A DNA stretch of 64,000 bases from Cohnella nanjingensis (GTDB lineage: Bacteria; Bacillota; Bacilli; Paenibacillales; Paenibacillaceae). The DNA lies in the NCBI RefSeq assembly GCF_014212125.1, contig NZ_JACJVP010000047.1:97870-161869 (forward strand), in the 5' to 3' direction. The notes below the pieces were generated by a model. The model was not told the origin of the DNA, did not search any database, and worked only from the letters and a program-made list of their open reading frames with translations. A program made the position numbers and the translations under genes. Below, one piece after another: positions 7,900 to 15,289 of the stretch (position 1 is its first letter; each line of letters opens with the position of its first letter).

Positions 7900-8075
7900 C
7901 GCGAAGTCACCCTTTCTTCCGTCCCCATCCCGTGCTTGCCCTCCCCGGTGTGAGATGATGGCGAGCGGGTCGTCGTCGTTCTCTTGCGACCCTCTCATCC
8001 TTAGGTGGCAACCGTGCGACAGCCTCTTCCGGCTGTTGACCTTCTTTTGACCGTAAGCTCCCCAACCCCGTCCGC
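7900..8075 (-). promoter_or_regulatory. Spacer upstream of the tail operon, candidate Xpf-type late promoter region
   Basis: This 176-base gap lies between the sigma-like gene and the first tail gene. On the minus strand it holds a small hairpin (ACAGCC, loop GGAAGA, GGCTGT) near 8020-8037 with no T tract. It ends in AAAGGGTGA before the ATG at 7899. I see no clear housekeeping -35/-10 pair, which fits a promoter read by the adjacent sigma-like factor, but no motif can be named. Confidence 0.35.
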
Positions 8076-8630
8076 TCACCCGACCTGAACGACCCGGCCC
8101 CCGATATTGAGAGCGATCTTCCGCTGCGCCCGGATGATGTAGGTGCCGACGCTGGACTTGCTGATGTCGAGCAGCCGGGCGACCTCCGCATAGGAGAAGC
8201 CCTCTCCGAGCGCTAGCGTGAAGCAATCCCGCTCCCGCTCCGTCAATCCTCGCAGGGCCGCTTCCAGCCGCACCCGCCGAAGCTCGGCTTCCGGCCCGTC
8301 GGCCGCGCGATCGCCGCTCCGGCTCGCCTGCAGCTTCGACGGATCGGTCAGCACCTCCCGCTGGTAGCCCGCACGCCGTTCGATCCCCCGCCGGTTGCCG
8401 GGCCTGCGGCCCGACTCCAGCCAGTCGATGACGTACGAGCAGCTGGCGATCATCTCGATGACGATGCGCCGCTCCCGATCCAGCGCCAGCACCTCGTTCA
8501 TCTCCTCCATCGTACGAACCTGGTCCATCTCATGGATGCGGCGCGTCAGCCGGTCCGCCGACAGCAAGAGCATCGTCCGGGTCGCCCGGTAAGCCTCCGG
8601 CGTCGCTTGCCCCAATGCCACGATTTTCAT
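8076..8630 (-). CDS. Sigma factor-like positive regulator of the tail operon (Xpf-like)
   Basis: A 184-residue protein started at the ATG at 8630 (MKIVALGQATPEAY). Its C-terminus has a sigma-70 region-4 helix-turn-helix (LTERERDCFTLALGEGFSYA, then EVARLLDISKSSVGTYIIRA). The N-terminal half is helical and contains no recognisable region 2. This resembles Xpf, the sigma-like factor that turns on PBSX late genes. It lies first on the minus strand, upstream of the tail operon, with a palindromic operator 27 bases before its start codon. A role in driving transcription of the tail genes is inferred from family and position. Confidence 0.75.
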   Translation of the reverse strand: MKIVALGQATPEAYRATRTMLLLSADRLTRRIHEMDQVRTMEEMNEVLALDRERRIVIEMIASCSYVIDWLESGRRPGNRRGIERRAGYQREVLTDPSKLQASRSGDRAADGPEAELRRVRLEAALRGLTERERDCFTLALGEGFSYAEVARLLDISKSSVGTYIIRAQRKIALNIGGRVVQVG

Positions 8631-8656
8631 CTGTATCCACGCTCCTCCGTTTATGT

Positions 8657-8675
8657 CTTTGCCAAATTGGCAAAG
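8657..8675. promoter_or_regulatory. Repressor operator O1 (19-bp perfect palindrome)
   Basis: CTTTGCCAAATTGGCAAAG is a perfect palindrome centred 36 bases upstream of the sigma-like gene start. Its half-site TTGCCA recurs in two further sites in the same divergent spacer. It is well placed to repress the sigma-like gene by blocking polymerase. Assignment to the neighbouring Xre-type repressor is inferred. Confidence 0.7.
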
Positions 8676-8785
8676 TCTATCGGTGATTCGTCCTCTTCGC
8701 GATGTACGCCAACAACGATTCTTCCTTATCCAGGCCGGCTCCTCAAGCGGGCCAACACAGCGTTTCATCTCCGATCCCAAAACAG

Positions 8786-8797
8786 GAACACTTGTTC
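8786..8797. promoter_or_regulatory. LexA-type box (SOS operator candidate)
   Basis: GAACACTTGTTC (minus strand GAACAAGTGTTC) matches the Gram-positive LexA/DinR core GAAC-RNRY-GTTC exactly when read on the minus strand. It sits in the middle of the divergent control region of the tail operon. Many tailocins and PBSX are induced by DNA damage, so direct LexA control would be meaningful here. It is a single 12-base match and could be chance. Confidence 0.5.
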
Positions 8798-8825
8798 TTA
8801 TTTTGTTCGGTGAATCGATCATATA

Positions 8826-8840
8826 TTGCCAATATGGCAA
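8826..8840. promoter_or_regulatory. Repressor operator O2
   Basis: TTGCCAATATGGCAA is a perfect 15-bp palindrome sharing the TTGCCA/TGGCAA half-sites of O1. It lies about 110 bases before the repressor start codon and 37 bases from the third site. Confidence 0.65.
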
Positions 8841-8876
8841 CTGTCAAGAAAAATTTGGATACTCTCTCGATTTATT

Positions 8877-8906
8877 TTGCCAATACGGAAAATATTATGC
8901 TATAAT
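8877..8906 (+). promoter_or_regulatory. Repressor gene promoter overlapping operator O3
   Basis: A -35 hexamer TTGCCA (8877-8882) and a perfect -10 TATAAT (8901-8906), preceded by TGC, are separated by 18 bases. The -35 is embedded in a degenerate third operator, TTGCCAATACGGAAA (8877-8891), so the repressor probably limits its own synthesis with lower affinity than at O1 and O2. The repressor start codon follows 30 bases later. Confidence 0.7.
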
Positions 8907-8936
8907 GAAAAGACCCCTTTCGGAAGGAAGATCGGT

Positions 8937-9323
8937 ATGACATTGGGCAGACGCCTTCGGGAGAGGCGGGATCAATTCGGCAGGACGCAGCTCGATGCGG
9001 CCAGAGCGCTTGGCATCAGCAACGTCCAGCTGTCGCGCTACGAGTCGGACGACCGCAAGCCGGAGCCGGAGATCCTGAGCCGCTTCGCCGAATACTATAA
9101 GACGACTACGGACTATCTGCTCGGCCGCACGGACGATCCGACGATAGAGGTCAAGCCTTCCTCCGCGTTTGAAGCGTTCATCAGCAATCCCGAGCACGGA
9201 TTGTTCTTCAAGGATTACCTAGACGCCCCGGAAGCGCGCAAGGAGGAGATGCTCCGATTCTGGGAGTTTCTCCGCGAGAAGGAGCGCGGACGCAAGCCGT
9301 CCGACCGCCAAGGCGAATCATAG
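8937..9323 (+). CDS. Xre-family repressor (ImmR-like)
   Basis: A 128-residue protein with an N-terminal HTH_3 domain at about residues 5-60 (TQLDAARALGISNVQLSRYE) and an acidic linker leading to a C-terminal helical tail. I chose the ATG at 8937, which has GGAAGGAAG upstream; the longer frame reads back through its own promoter. It is divergent from the sigma-like gene and followed by an ImmA-type protease gene, the same pairing that controls ICEBs1 and many prophages. It is likely the repressor that binds the TTGCCA palindromes. Confidence 0.8.
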   Translation: MTLGRRLRERRDQFGRTQLDAARALGISNVQLSRYESDDRKPEPEILSRFAEYYKTTTDYLLGRTDDPTIEVKPSSAFEAFISNPEHGLFFKDYLDAPEARKEEMLRFWEFLREKERGRKPSDRQGES

Positions 9324-9339
9324 CCATACCCAGCCGTTC

Positions 9340-9361
9340 GCGCCCGAGAGGGCGTTTCTTT
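9340..9361 (+). terminator. Short hairpin between repressor and protease genes
   Basis: CGCCC, loop GAGA, GGGCG is followed by TTTCTTT. The five-base-pair stem is short, so it may act as an attenuator that lowers protease expression relative to the repressor. Confidence 0.4.
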
Positions 9362-9405
9362 ACCGCCGCAAACCGAACATACATTCCCATAAACGAGGTG
9401 CTCTG

Positions 9406-10011
9406 ATGCTTCAATACTATCACCCAACCCCGCTGGAGCAGTGGATCGAGACGCTGTGGACGAAAGCGGGCATCGCGTCCGCTTCCCAATTGACGATCGA
9501 AGAGGTAGCCGGCCGCCTGAACGTGTGGGTTCACTACCTGAACTACTCCAGCCGGGCGTTGGAATGGATGGGGTTGCGCTCGATCCTGATCGACCGGCGG
9601 CTCAGCCGGGCGGAGCAGTGGGAGGACTTCCTCCACGAGTTGTGCCATCTGCTGCGTCATGCCGGCAATCAGACCGTCATGCCGCTGCCGTTCCTCGAGC
9701 ATCAGGAGGCGGAGGCCAAGCGGTTCGTTCTGTACGCGTCCATGCCTTATTATCTGATCAAGGAGCTGAAGCTGCCGGATCGGCAAGGGGACGCGATCGA
9801 GCTGCTGTCGAGCAGGTTCGGCGTGACGTATACCCTCGCGAGCCAGCGGCTCGAGCAGTTTCAGAGGCGGGCGTTCGAGGCGATTTTGTGGGAAGAAGCC
9901 GGGAAAGCGGAGCGCATTCTCCTGCGGAGAAAAGCAAAGACCGAGGCGGCGAAGTCCCCGAGCGCAGTTGCGGAACGGGAGCCGGAGGAGGCGCTTGCGG
10001 GCAACCCCTGA
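9406..10011 (+). CDS. ImmA/IrrE-family metallopeptidase
   Basis: A 201-residue protein with the zinc-protease motif HELCH at residues 77-81 inside DFLHELCHLLRHAG, the signature of the ImmA/IrrE (DUF955) family. A downstream EHQEAEAKRF helix would supply the third zinc ligand (Glu). Family members cleave a partner Xre repressor after a stress signal. The 82-base spacing downstream of the repressor supports such a pair, which would derepress the tail operon. The last 40 residues are charged and low-complexity. The start at 9406 has GAGGTGCTCTG upstream. Confidence 0.85.
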   Translation: MLQYYHPTPLEQWIETLWTKAGIASASQLTIEEVAGRLNVWVHYLNYSSRALEWMGLRSILIDRRLSRAEQWEDFLHELCHLLRHAGNQTVMPLPFLEHQEAEAKRFVLYASMPYYLIKELKLPDRQGDAIELLSSRFGVTYTLASQRLEQFQRRAFEAILWEEAGKAERILLRRKAKTEAAKSPSAVAEREPEEALAGNP

Positions 10012-10047
10012 AGGCAGCCGCTTGCGGGCACCGAAATCGAAAACCGG

Positions 10048-10088
10048 CGCCGACGGTACTGTATATTAACGAAAAAATGCCGTCGGCG
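10048..10088. terminator. Long-loop hairpin between convergent genes
   Basis: CGCCGACGG (10048-10056) and CCGTCGGCG (10080-10088) are perfect complementary arms with a loop of 23 bases. It lies between the ends of the protease gene and the mutarotase gene. No T tract follows the stem, so termination is plausible but not certain. Confidence 0.4.
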
Positions 10089-10189
10089 CGATTGCACCAC
10101 GCCGTCTTGCTTCCTTCCGAATACCGCGAAGTATCTTCTTGCTGTCATACTTCATTCTGCCGGATTGGTAAGGGTGTCAACCGAAGACG

Positions 10190-10513
10190 TCAATCATGGT
10201 GGAACACTTCTTCCATGTTCGCCCACCATTCACCTGGTCCGCGCGTGTCGAGCGGTTCTTGGCAAGGTTCGCAATAATCCCACCACTTCTGTGTCGTCGG
10301 ATCGGCGGCCATTTTCGCCATGTCGGCGTCGTAGTCGTTCCCGATATACTCGTAATAGCTGAAAAGATAACCGTCTTTGTAATAGATCGAATAGTTTCGG
10401 ATATGGCACTTGGTGATCATGTCCAGCACGCCTTGCCATGCGTTCTTATGCAGTTTCTTGTACTCCTCCAGCTTCTCCGGTTTCACTTGGATGACGCTCC
10501 CGAAACGCTGTAT
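10190..10513 (-). CDS. L-rhamnose/L-fucose mutarotase (RhaM-like), possible AUA start
   Basis: The protein equilibrates alpha and beta anomers of a 6-deoxyhexose before its oxidation. The mature-looking sequence includes KLEEYKKLHKNAWQGVLDMI, a YYEYIGNDYDADMAKMAADP core and the C-terminal WWDYCEPCQEPL, typical of the RhaM family. The only usual start is a GTG at 10486, but nine codons upstream the frame reads IQRFGSVIQV, which looks like the family N-terminus. It begins at an ATA codon (10511-10513) eight bases after GAGGGGG. Either translation starts at AUA or an ATG has mutated. It is the last gene of the deoxyhexose operon, 13 bases after the lactonase stop. Confidence 0.75.
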   Translation of the reverse strand: MQRFGSVIQVKPEKLEEYKKLHKNAWQGVLDMITKCHIRNYSIYYKDGYLFSYYEYIGNDYDADMAKMAADPTTQKWWDYCEPCQEPLDTRGPGEWWANMEEVFHHD

Positions 10514-10526
10514 GGCGCTCGCCCCC

Positions 10527-11357
10527 TCAGAGTCGGTAAAATTCCACGGCCGTGCCGCCTAGAATCGCGTCGATTTCTTCGCGGGTACGTCCCTCGAGCA
10601 GTGCGTTCGTTTCCCGCCACACCGAAGCATAGTCTCCGTTCAGGATCGCGACGGGCCAGTCGCTGCCGAACATGAGGCGGGACGCGCCGAAGACCTCGAT
10701 GGCGTAATCCGTGTATCGTTGCAGTTCCGCCGCCGACCAATTTTCCGATGCCGCCGTATTCAGTCCGGAGATCTTCGCGTACACGTTCGGAGAAGCCGCT
10801 GCCGCCGCCAGCTGTCCGGCCCACGGCTCCCAGCCCCGGTCCTTGATCGGCGGTTTTGCCAGATGGTCGATGACCATGCGCAGATTCGGGACCTTCTCGG
10901 CGAGAGTGGGGATATGCTTCAAATGGTTAGGAAATACGGCGACAACGTCGAAGGACATATTGAACTGCGCAAGCACCTTCAGTCCTTCGATAACTTCCGG
11001 ACGTATGACCCAGTCCGGATCCGACTCTTCGTGAATCAGATGGCGGACGCCTTTCAAATAAGGATTTTTCGCGTAGAGTTCCAATTTGCGGAAAACCTCG
11101 TCCGGACGGTCGAGCGGCACCCAACCGACCACGCCTCCGACCCACTCGTACGCTTCAGCCGTTTTCAGCATGTAATCCGTGTCCTCGAAGGCGTTCGCCG
11201 CCTGCACGATCACCGTTTTGTCCATGCCGGCACTTCTCAGCTGCGGCTCCAGTTCCGGCGCTTCGAACGTACGGAAGATCGGTCCGTACGCCGGGATGAG
11301 CCAGGGATAGCTCAGCTTCTCCAGGTTCCAGAAATGCTGATGGGCGTCGACTCTCAT
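10527..11357 (-). CDS. Amidohydrolase family 2, probable L-fucono/L-rhamnono-lactonase
   Basis: A 276-residue amidohydrolase of the lactonase branch. The N-terminal metal motif is VDAHQHFW (residues 3-10), further conserved segments are KGVRHLIHEE and MVIDHLAKPPI, and the C-terminal motif is RLMFGSDWPV. Relatives open L-fuconolactone, L-rhamnonolactone or related sugar lactones. It is placed directly after the acid dehydratase gene in a pathway operon, so it should hydrolyse the lactone made by the sugar dehydrogenase. The exact sugar cannot be told from sequence. Confidence 0.8.
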   Translation of the reverse strand: MRVDAHQHFWNLEKLSYPWLIPAYGPIFRTFEAPELEPQLRSAGMDKTVIVQAANAFEDTDYMLKTAEAYEWVGGVVGWVPLDRPDEVFRKLELYAKNPYLKGVRHLIHEESDPDWVIRPEVIEGLKVLAQFNMSFDVVAVFPNHLKHIPTLAEKVPNLRMVIDHLAKPPIKDRGWEPWAGQLAAAAASPNVYAKISGLNTAASENWSAAELQRYTDYAIEVFGASRLMFGSDWPVAILNGDYASVWRETNALLEGRTREEIDAILGGTAVEFYRL

Positions 11358-11380
11358 CCTTTTGACGACCTCCTCCCCTT

Positions 11381-12478
11381 TTATCTAACCCTGTATTCAG
11401 CAAAAAGCTCCGGTATGATCTCGGTCGATGCCCCCGGCATTTCCGGCAGCACATACTGTCCATCTCTCACCGTAACCGGTTCCACAAAAATGTGCCGAAT
11501 CCAAGGAATATACTCGAGCATAATGGCATTTTGCGTTGACGCGACGAGATGCTGATGAATTTGTCCCATATCTCCAACGTGCGGGCAAATCGGAATATCG
11601 TAAGACGCGGCCAATCCGGCGACTTGCAGCCATTCCGTTATTCCCCCCACGCGGGTAACGTCGACCTGGCAATATTCCACAGCGCCATGATGAATATAAT
11701 CCCTGAAAGCATACTTATTGTACACATGTTCGCCCAGAGCGATCGGGACGTTCAACTCGTCGGCGAGTTTTTTGTGGCCCATGATATCGTCGGGGTTCAG
11801 CGGTTCTTCCAGCCAGAACAAATCGAACTCTTCCAGCTTCTTGCCCCATGTCATGGCCGTGTTGATGTTCCACTGCTGATTGACATCGATCATGAAAATC
11901 ACGTTGTCGCCAATGGCCTTGCGGACCGCTTTGCAGCGATCGTAATCTTCGCGGGGATCCGGTTTGCCGACTTTGATTTTAACGCCTTTGAAGCCGGATT
12001 CGATGATCTCCGTTACGTCTTTTAACAAGCGCTCTTTCGACCAATTGAGCCAACCGCCGTTCGTATTATAAGCTTCGATTCGTTTGGACTTCGCCCCTCC
12101 GAGATACTGCCACAGCGGTTTATTCGAAGCCTTCGCCATAATGTCCCATAGCGCGATGTCGACCGCCGCCAGCGCCATGTGCGTTATGCCGGATCGACCG
12201 ATCCAGTGCATCTTGCCGAAGCGCATCTCGTCCCACAGCTGTTTCACCATGAACGGATCCTTGCCGATCAGCAACGGCGCGTAGTATTTATCGATCGTAT
12301 CCGCGATCATATCATCGCCATGCGCGCAAGTTCCCGTATAGCCATAACCGACGAATCCTTCGTCCGTGTAGATACGTACTCCCGCCAGTCCCCAATGCGT
12401 GGCGACGTTAATGGCATCGGTAATGGGGGGCGTAATCGGCACATGCAAGACAAAGCTTTCTGCTTTTGTGATTTTCAT
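11381..12478 (-). CDS. Enolase-superfamily sugar acid dehydratase (fuconate/rhamnonate type)
   Basis: A 365-residue mandelate racemase/muconate lactonizing-type enzyme. I see the KxK catalytic pair at K167-K169 (GVKIKVGK). The metal ligands are D198 (MIDVNQQW), E224 (WLEEP) and E250 (LGEHVY), and H300 in PHVGDMGQIH is the general acid/base. Family knowledge gives removal of water from a sugar acid to a 2-keto-3-deoxy acid. At 365 residues it is shorter than the Xanthomonas fuconate dehydratase, so it is a different subgroup, and fuconate or rhamnonate is an inference from neighbours. I start it at the ATG at 12478, which has GGGAGAG ten bases upstream. Confidence 0.8.
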   Translation of the reverse strand: MKITKAESFVLHVPITPPITDAINVATHWGLAGVRIYTDEGFVGYGYTGTCAHGDDMIADTIDKYYAPLLIGKDPFMVKQLWDEMRFGKMHWIGRSGITHMALAAVDIALWDIMAKASNKPLWQYLGGAKSKRIEAYNTNGGWLNWSKERLLKDVTEIIESGFKGVKIKVGKPDPREDYDRCKAVRKAIGDNVIFMIDVNQQWNINTAMTWGKKLEEFDLFWLEEPLNPDDIMGHKKLADELNVPIALGEHVYNKYAFRDYIHHGAVEYCQVDVTRVGGITEWLQVAGLAASYDIPICPHVGDMGQIHQHLVASTQNAIMLEYIPWIRHIFVEPVTVRDGQYVLPEMPGASTEIIPELFAEYRVR

Positions 12479-12514
12479 CCTCAAACTCTCCCTTAGCGTG
12501 CAGTATGAAATCGA

Positions 12515-13276
12515 TCAATAACCGAGCGAAGCGCCGCCGTCGACGGGAAGAACGACGCCGGTTACGAAACCGGACGTTTCGCCGGCCAAGAAAAGAACGG
12601 CTTGCGCCACTTCCTCCGAAGTCGCCGGCCTCCCGAGCGCGTGCATGTCATTCAAATCTTGTACGGTCTTGGCCGGATCATCCTGCTCCCTAATCCATTG
12701 TTTCAGCAACGGCGTCGAGACGCCGGCAGGACAAATACTGTTCACGCGTACGCCAAAGGGCGCATAATCCAACGCCAACGACTTCGTAATCGCGTTCATT
12801 CCGCCTTTGGTAGCCGCGTATACCGGGTTCATCTTTTGACCGATCAAACCGTTCAGAGAAGACATGTTTACGATGGATCCTCGCGTTTCCTTCAATTTCG
12901 CGATCGAATGCTTGACCATCAGAAACACGCTTTTTAAATTCACATTGAAAATGCGATCCCATTCCTCCTCCTCGAACTCTTCCAAATATTTAGGCATGAT
13001 TACGGCTGCGTTATTGACCACGATATCGATTTGTCCGAAGCGTCTCACCGTTTCTTGAATGAGCAACCGAACTTCTTCTTCTCGCGATACATCCGTTTTC
13101 ACGGCAATCGCGTTGTATCCTTCGGACTTCAAATGATCGGCAACGCCGGAAGCCTCTTTCCCGTTCTGGTCGGCAATAACCACGTTTGCCCCTTGCGAGG
13201 CAAATAAACGCACGATGGATTCGCCAATGCCCGACGAGCCGCCGGTTACGATCGCCGTTTTTCCGGACAAAACCAT
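12515..13276 (-). CDS. SDR oxidoreductase, probable L-fucose/L-rhamnose 1-dehydrogenase
   Basis: A 253-residue classical short-chain dehydrogenase with TGGSSGIG at residues 11-18, NNAA in the central strand, NMSS for the catalytic Ser region and YAATK for Tyr/Lys. The acidic residue after the second strand (VVIADQN) suggests NAD preference. In this operon it probably oxidises the free sugar to its lactone, since a second SDR fits the later keto-deoxy acid step. The two assignments could be swapped. Confidence 0.75.
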   Translation of the reverse strand: MVLSGKTAIVTGGSSGIGESIVRLFASQGANVVIADQNGKEASGVADHLKSEGYNAIAVKTDVSREEEVRLLIQETVRRFGQIDIVVNNAAVIMPKYLEEFEEEEWDRIFNVNLKSVFLMVKHSIAKLKETRGSIVNMSSLNGLIGQKMNPVYAATKGGMNAITKSLALDYAPFGVRVNSICPAGVSTPLLKQWIREQDDPAKTVQDLNDMHALGRPATSEEVAQAVLFLAGETSGFVTGVVLPVDGGASLGY

Positions 13277-13331
13277 TCTTTTCCCCCCTCAGAGCAACGT
13301 ATCGTATACGATACATCCCAAGATCGCTTGT

Positions 13332-14219
13332 TCAAAGAACGACCTCGTCCTCAGCCACGAACGTATTAACCAAACGGCCGAGCTTTTCGATTTCGATGAC
13401 GACTTCGTCTCCCGGCTTCAAATAAATCTGCCGTTCCGGCGAATAGCCGAGAACGACGCCTTCCGGCGTTCCCGTAAGAATGACGTCCCCGGGAAGCAAG
13501 GTCATATGCTGCGACACGTAACTTACAATTTCATCTACCGGAAAAATCATATCCGAAGTATTCGAGCTTTGGCGCACTTCTCCATTCACGATCGACCGGA
13601 TGGCCAGATCGTTCGGGTTGCCCACTTCATCAGCTGTCACTAGATACGGTCCAAGCGGACTGAATCCATCGCAGCTTTTGCCGAGCAGCCATTGCTGCGT
13701 CCTCATTTGCAAATCCCGTGCAGACAGATCGTTGACGCAGGCATAACCGAATACATGCTCCAAAGCCCGTTCCTTGGGTACATACTTCGCGGCCTTGCCG
13801 ATAACGACCGCCAGTTCCGCTTCGTAGTCCAACTTCTGCGTGACTTTCGGAATTGCAATCGGCTTCCTATGCCCGGTAAGCGTATTATTGAATTTGCTGA
13901 ACAGGATCGGAAACGCCGGAATCGGCGCGTTCGTCTCCTCGGCATGTTTGCGGTAATTGAGACCGATGCAGATGATTTTTTGCGGCTGAGTTACGCATGG
14001 TCCCCAATCCATGGCGGCTTCGTCCAGCAGGTTCGCCGAAGCGTTCGAACCCGCCGCGTCGGCGGCGATACGTCTCAGTTCTTCCAGCCGGCTCGTGCCG
14101 CCGGCAATGACCTCCATGATGCCGCCTGAGAATCCGGAGGCCGTCACATCCAGGATCCCCCCGTCGACTTTCATGCCGAGCGATTCGCGGCCGTTCCGGT
14201 TAAACGTGACAAGTTTCAT
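13332..14219 (-). CDS. Fumarylacetoacetase-fold hydrolase (2,4-diketo-3-deoxy acid hydrolase)
   Basis: A 295-residue FAH-family protein. Conserved blocks are ICIGLNYRKHAEE (active-site His), LDYEAELAVVIGK (metal-binding Glu residues), NDLSARDLQ and ILTGTPEGVVLGYSP. In the diketo-hydrolase pathway this family cleaves 2,4-diketo-3-deoxy-L-fuconate or -rhamnonate to pyruvate and L-lactate, which suits the five other enzymes here. I start it at the ATG at 14219 because GGGAGG lies seven bases upstream; two in-frame ATG codons lie a few codons further up. Confidence 0.85.
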   Translation of the reverse strand: MKLVTFNRNGRESLGMKVDGGILDVTASGFSGGIMEVIAGGTSRLEELRRIAADAAGSNASANLLDEAAMDWGPCVTQPQKIICIGLNYRKHAEETNAPIPAFPILFSKFNNTLTGHRKPIAIPKVTQKLDYEAELAVVIGKAAKYVPKERALEHVFGYACVNDLSARDLQMRTQQWLLGKSCDGFSPLGPYLVTADEVGNPNDLAIRSIVNGEVRQSSNTSDMIFPVDEIVSYVSQHMTLLPGDVILTGTPEGVVLGYSPERQIYLKPGDEVVIEIEKLGRLVNTFVAEDEVVL

Positions 14220-14238
14220 TTCCATTCCTCCCATGGGT

Positions 14239-15012
14239 TCAGGCGTTCTTGCCGAACGTTACGCCGCCATCAATATAAACCGGACTGCCCATCATGAACT
14301 TGGAATCGTCGGAAGCCAGGAACAGCGCGGCTGCCGCCACGTCCTCAGGCAACCCTAATTGTTCGCTCAACTGGCGTTTCTTCAGCGATTCGATAGCCGC
14401 TTCGTTGTCCGCGTATGAGGTTTTAAGATAATTCTCGACGAATGGCGTTAGGATCGTTCCCGGAAGCAAAGCGTTGATGCGGATGTTAAAGGAGGCGTAA
14501 TCTACCTGCATGGATTTTGTCAGCGCCAGCACGGCGCCTTTCGACGCAGCGTAGGAGGCGCGCCGGGCCAACCCGATTTCCGCCACGCAAGAGGACATAT
14601 TGATGATGCTTCCGCTTCGTTGCTTCATCATGTGAGGCAGCACATATTTACTCGGAAGATAGACCCCTCGGACATTGACATTCATGATTCGATCCCAATC
14701 CGAAGGATGGATTTCATGCAAAGCGCCGACGCCGCTGATTCCCGCATTGTTGAACAATACATCGATGCGGCCGAATTGCGCGATCGAATCCGCGACAAGT
14801 TTCTCGACCGAATCCGGATTGGTCACGTCTCCCGGAATGCAAACGGCAACGCCTCCGCCCGCGCGAATTTCGCTTGCCGTTTCTTCCCCTTTCTCGATCG
14901 AAATATCGTTGACGACGACGCTTGCGCCTTCCTTTGCGAATAAAAGCGCGGAGCTTTTGCCGATACCGGATCCGGAGCCCGTAATCACCGTTACTTTGTT
15001 TTTCAATCTCAT
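14239..15012 (-). CDS. SDR oxidoreductase, probable 2-keto-3-deoxy-L-fuconate dehydrogenase
   Basis: A 257-residue classical short-chain dehydrogenase and the first gene of the operon. It has TGSGSGIG at residues 12-19, NNAGIS, INMSS and YAASK. VVNDISIEKG after the second strand suggests NAD binding. It would oxidise the 2-keto-3-deoxy acid to the 2,4-diketo acid that the FAH-fold hydrolase next door cleaves. AGAGGTGATGCGCCG gives a clear ribosome binding site. Immediately upstream lies a 24-bp inverted repeat, a candidate operator. Confidence 0.8.
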   Translation of the reverse strand: MRLKNKVTVITGSGSGIGKSSALLFAKEGASVVVNDISIEKGEETASEIRAGGGVAVCIPGDVTNPDSVEKLVADSIAQFGRIDVLFNNAGISGVGALHEIHPSDWDRIMNVNVRGVYLPSKYVLPHMMKQRSGSIINMSSCVAEIGLARRASYAASKGAVLALTKSMQVDYASFNIRINALLPGTILTPFVENYLKTSYADNEAAIESLKKRQLSEQLGLPEDVAAAALFLASDDSKFMMGSPVYIDGGVTFGKNA

Positions 15013-15026
15013 CGGCGCATCACCTC

Positions 15027-15050
15027 TTTGGTTTATTATATAAAACCAAA
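15027..15050. promoter_or_regulatory. Candidate IclR operator at the deoxyhexose operon
   Basis: TTTGGTTT and AAACCAAA are perfect 8-base arms flanking ATTATATA. The element ends 14 bases before the start codon and contains a TATAAT-like sequence on the minus strand, so bound protein would cover the promoter. The neighbouring IclR regulator is the natural candidate to bind it. Confidence 0.55.
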
Positions 15051-15220
15051 TTTATTATAATGAACTTATTAAGTCCAATATAAACCAACCAACTTCTTTC
15101 CGCAATGCTATCTCGTCAATCATAAAATGACGGAATGCTCAGAAAATGATACTGCGAACCGAGTGATCATGCGGCGAGTTTGTTGTATAGGTTGACGATG
15201 CAGGTGGATTGCAACACGCA

Positions 15221-15247
15221 GAAAAAACGCGCCCCAAGGAGCGCCCG
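15221..15247 (-). terminator. Intrinsic terminator after the IclR gene
   Basis: On the minus strand GCGCTCC, TT, GGGGCGC (one G-T pair) is followed by GTTTTTT. It lies 43 bases past the stop codon of the regulator gene and separates it from the downstream operon. Confidence 0.65.
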
Positions 15248-15289
15248 TTGGCAAGCTAATCATCGAACGAACGGCTGACTTTCGGTCTT

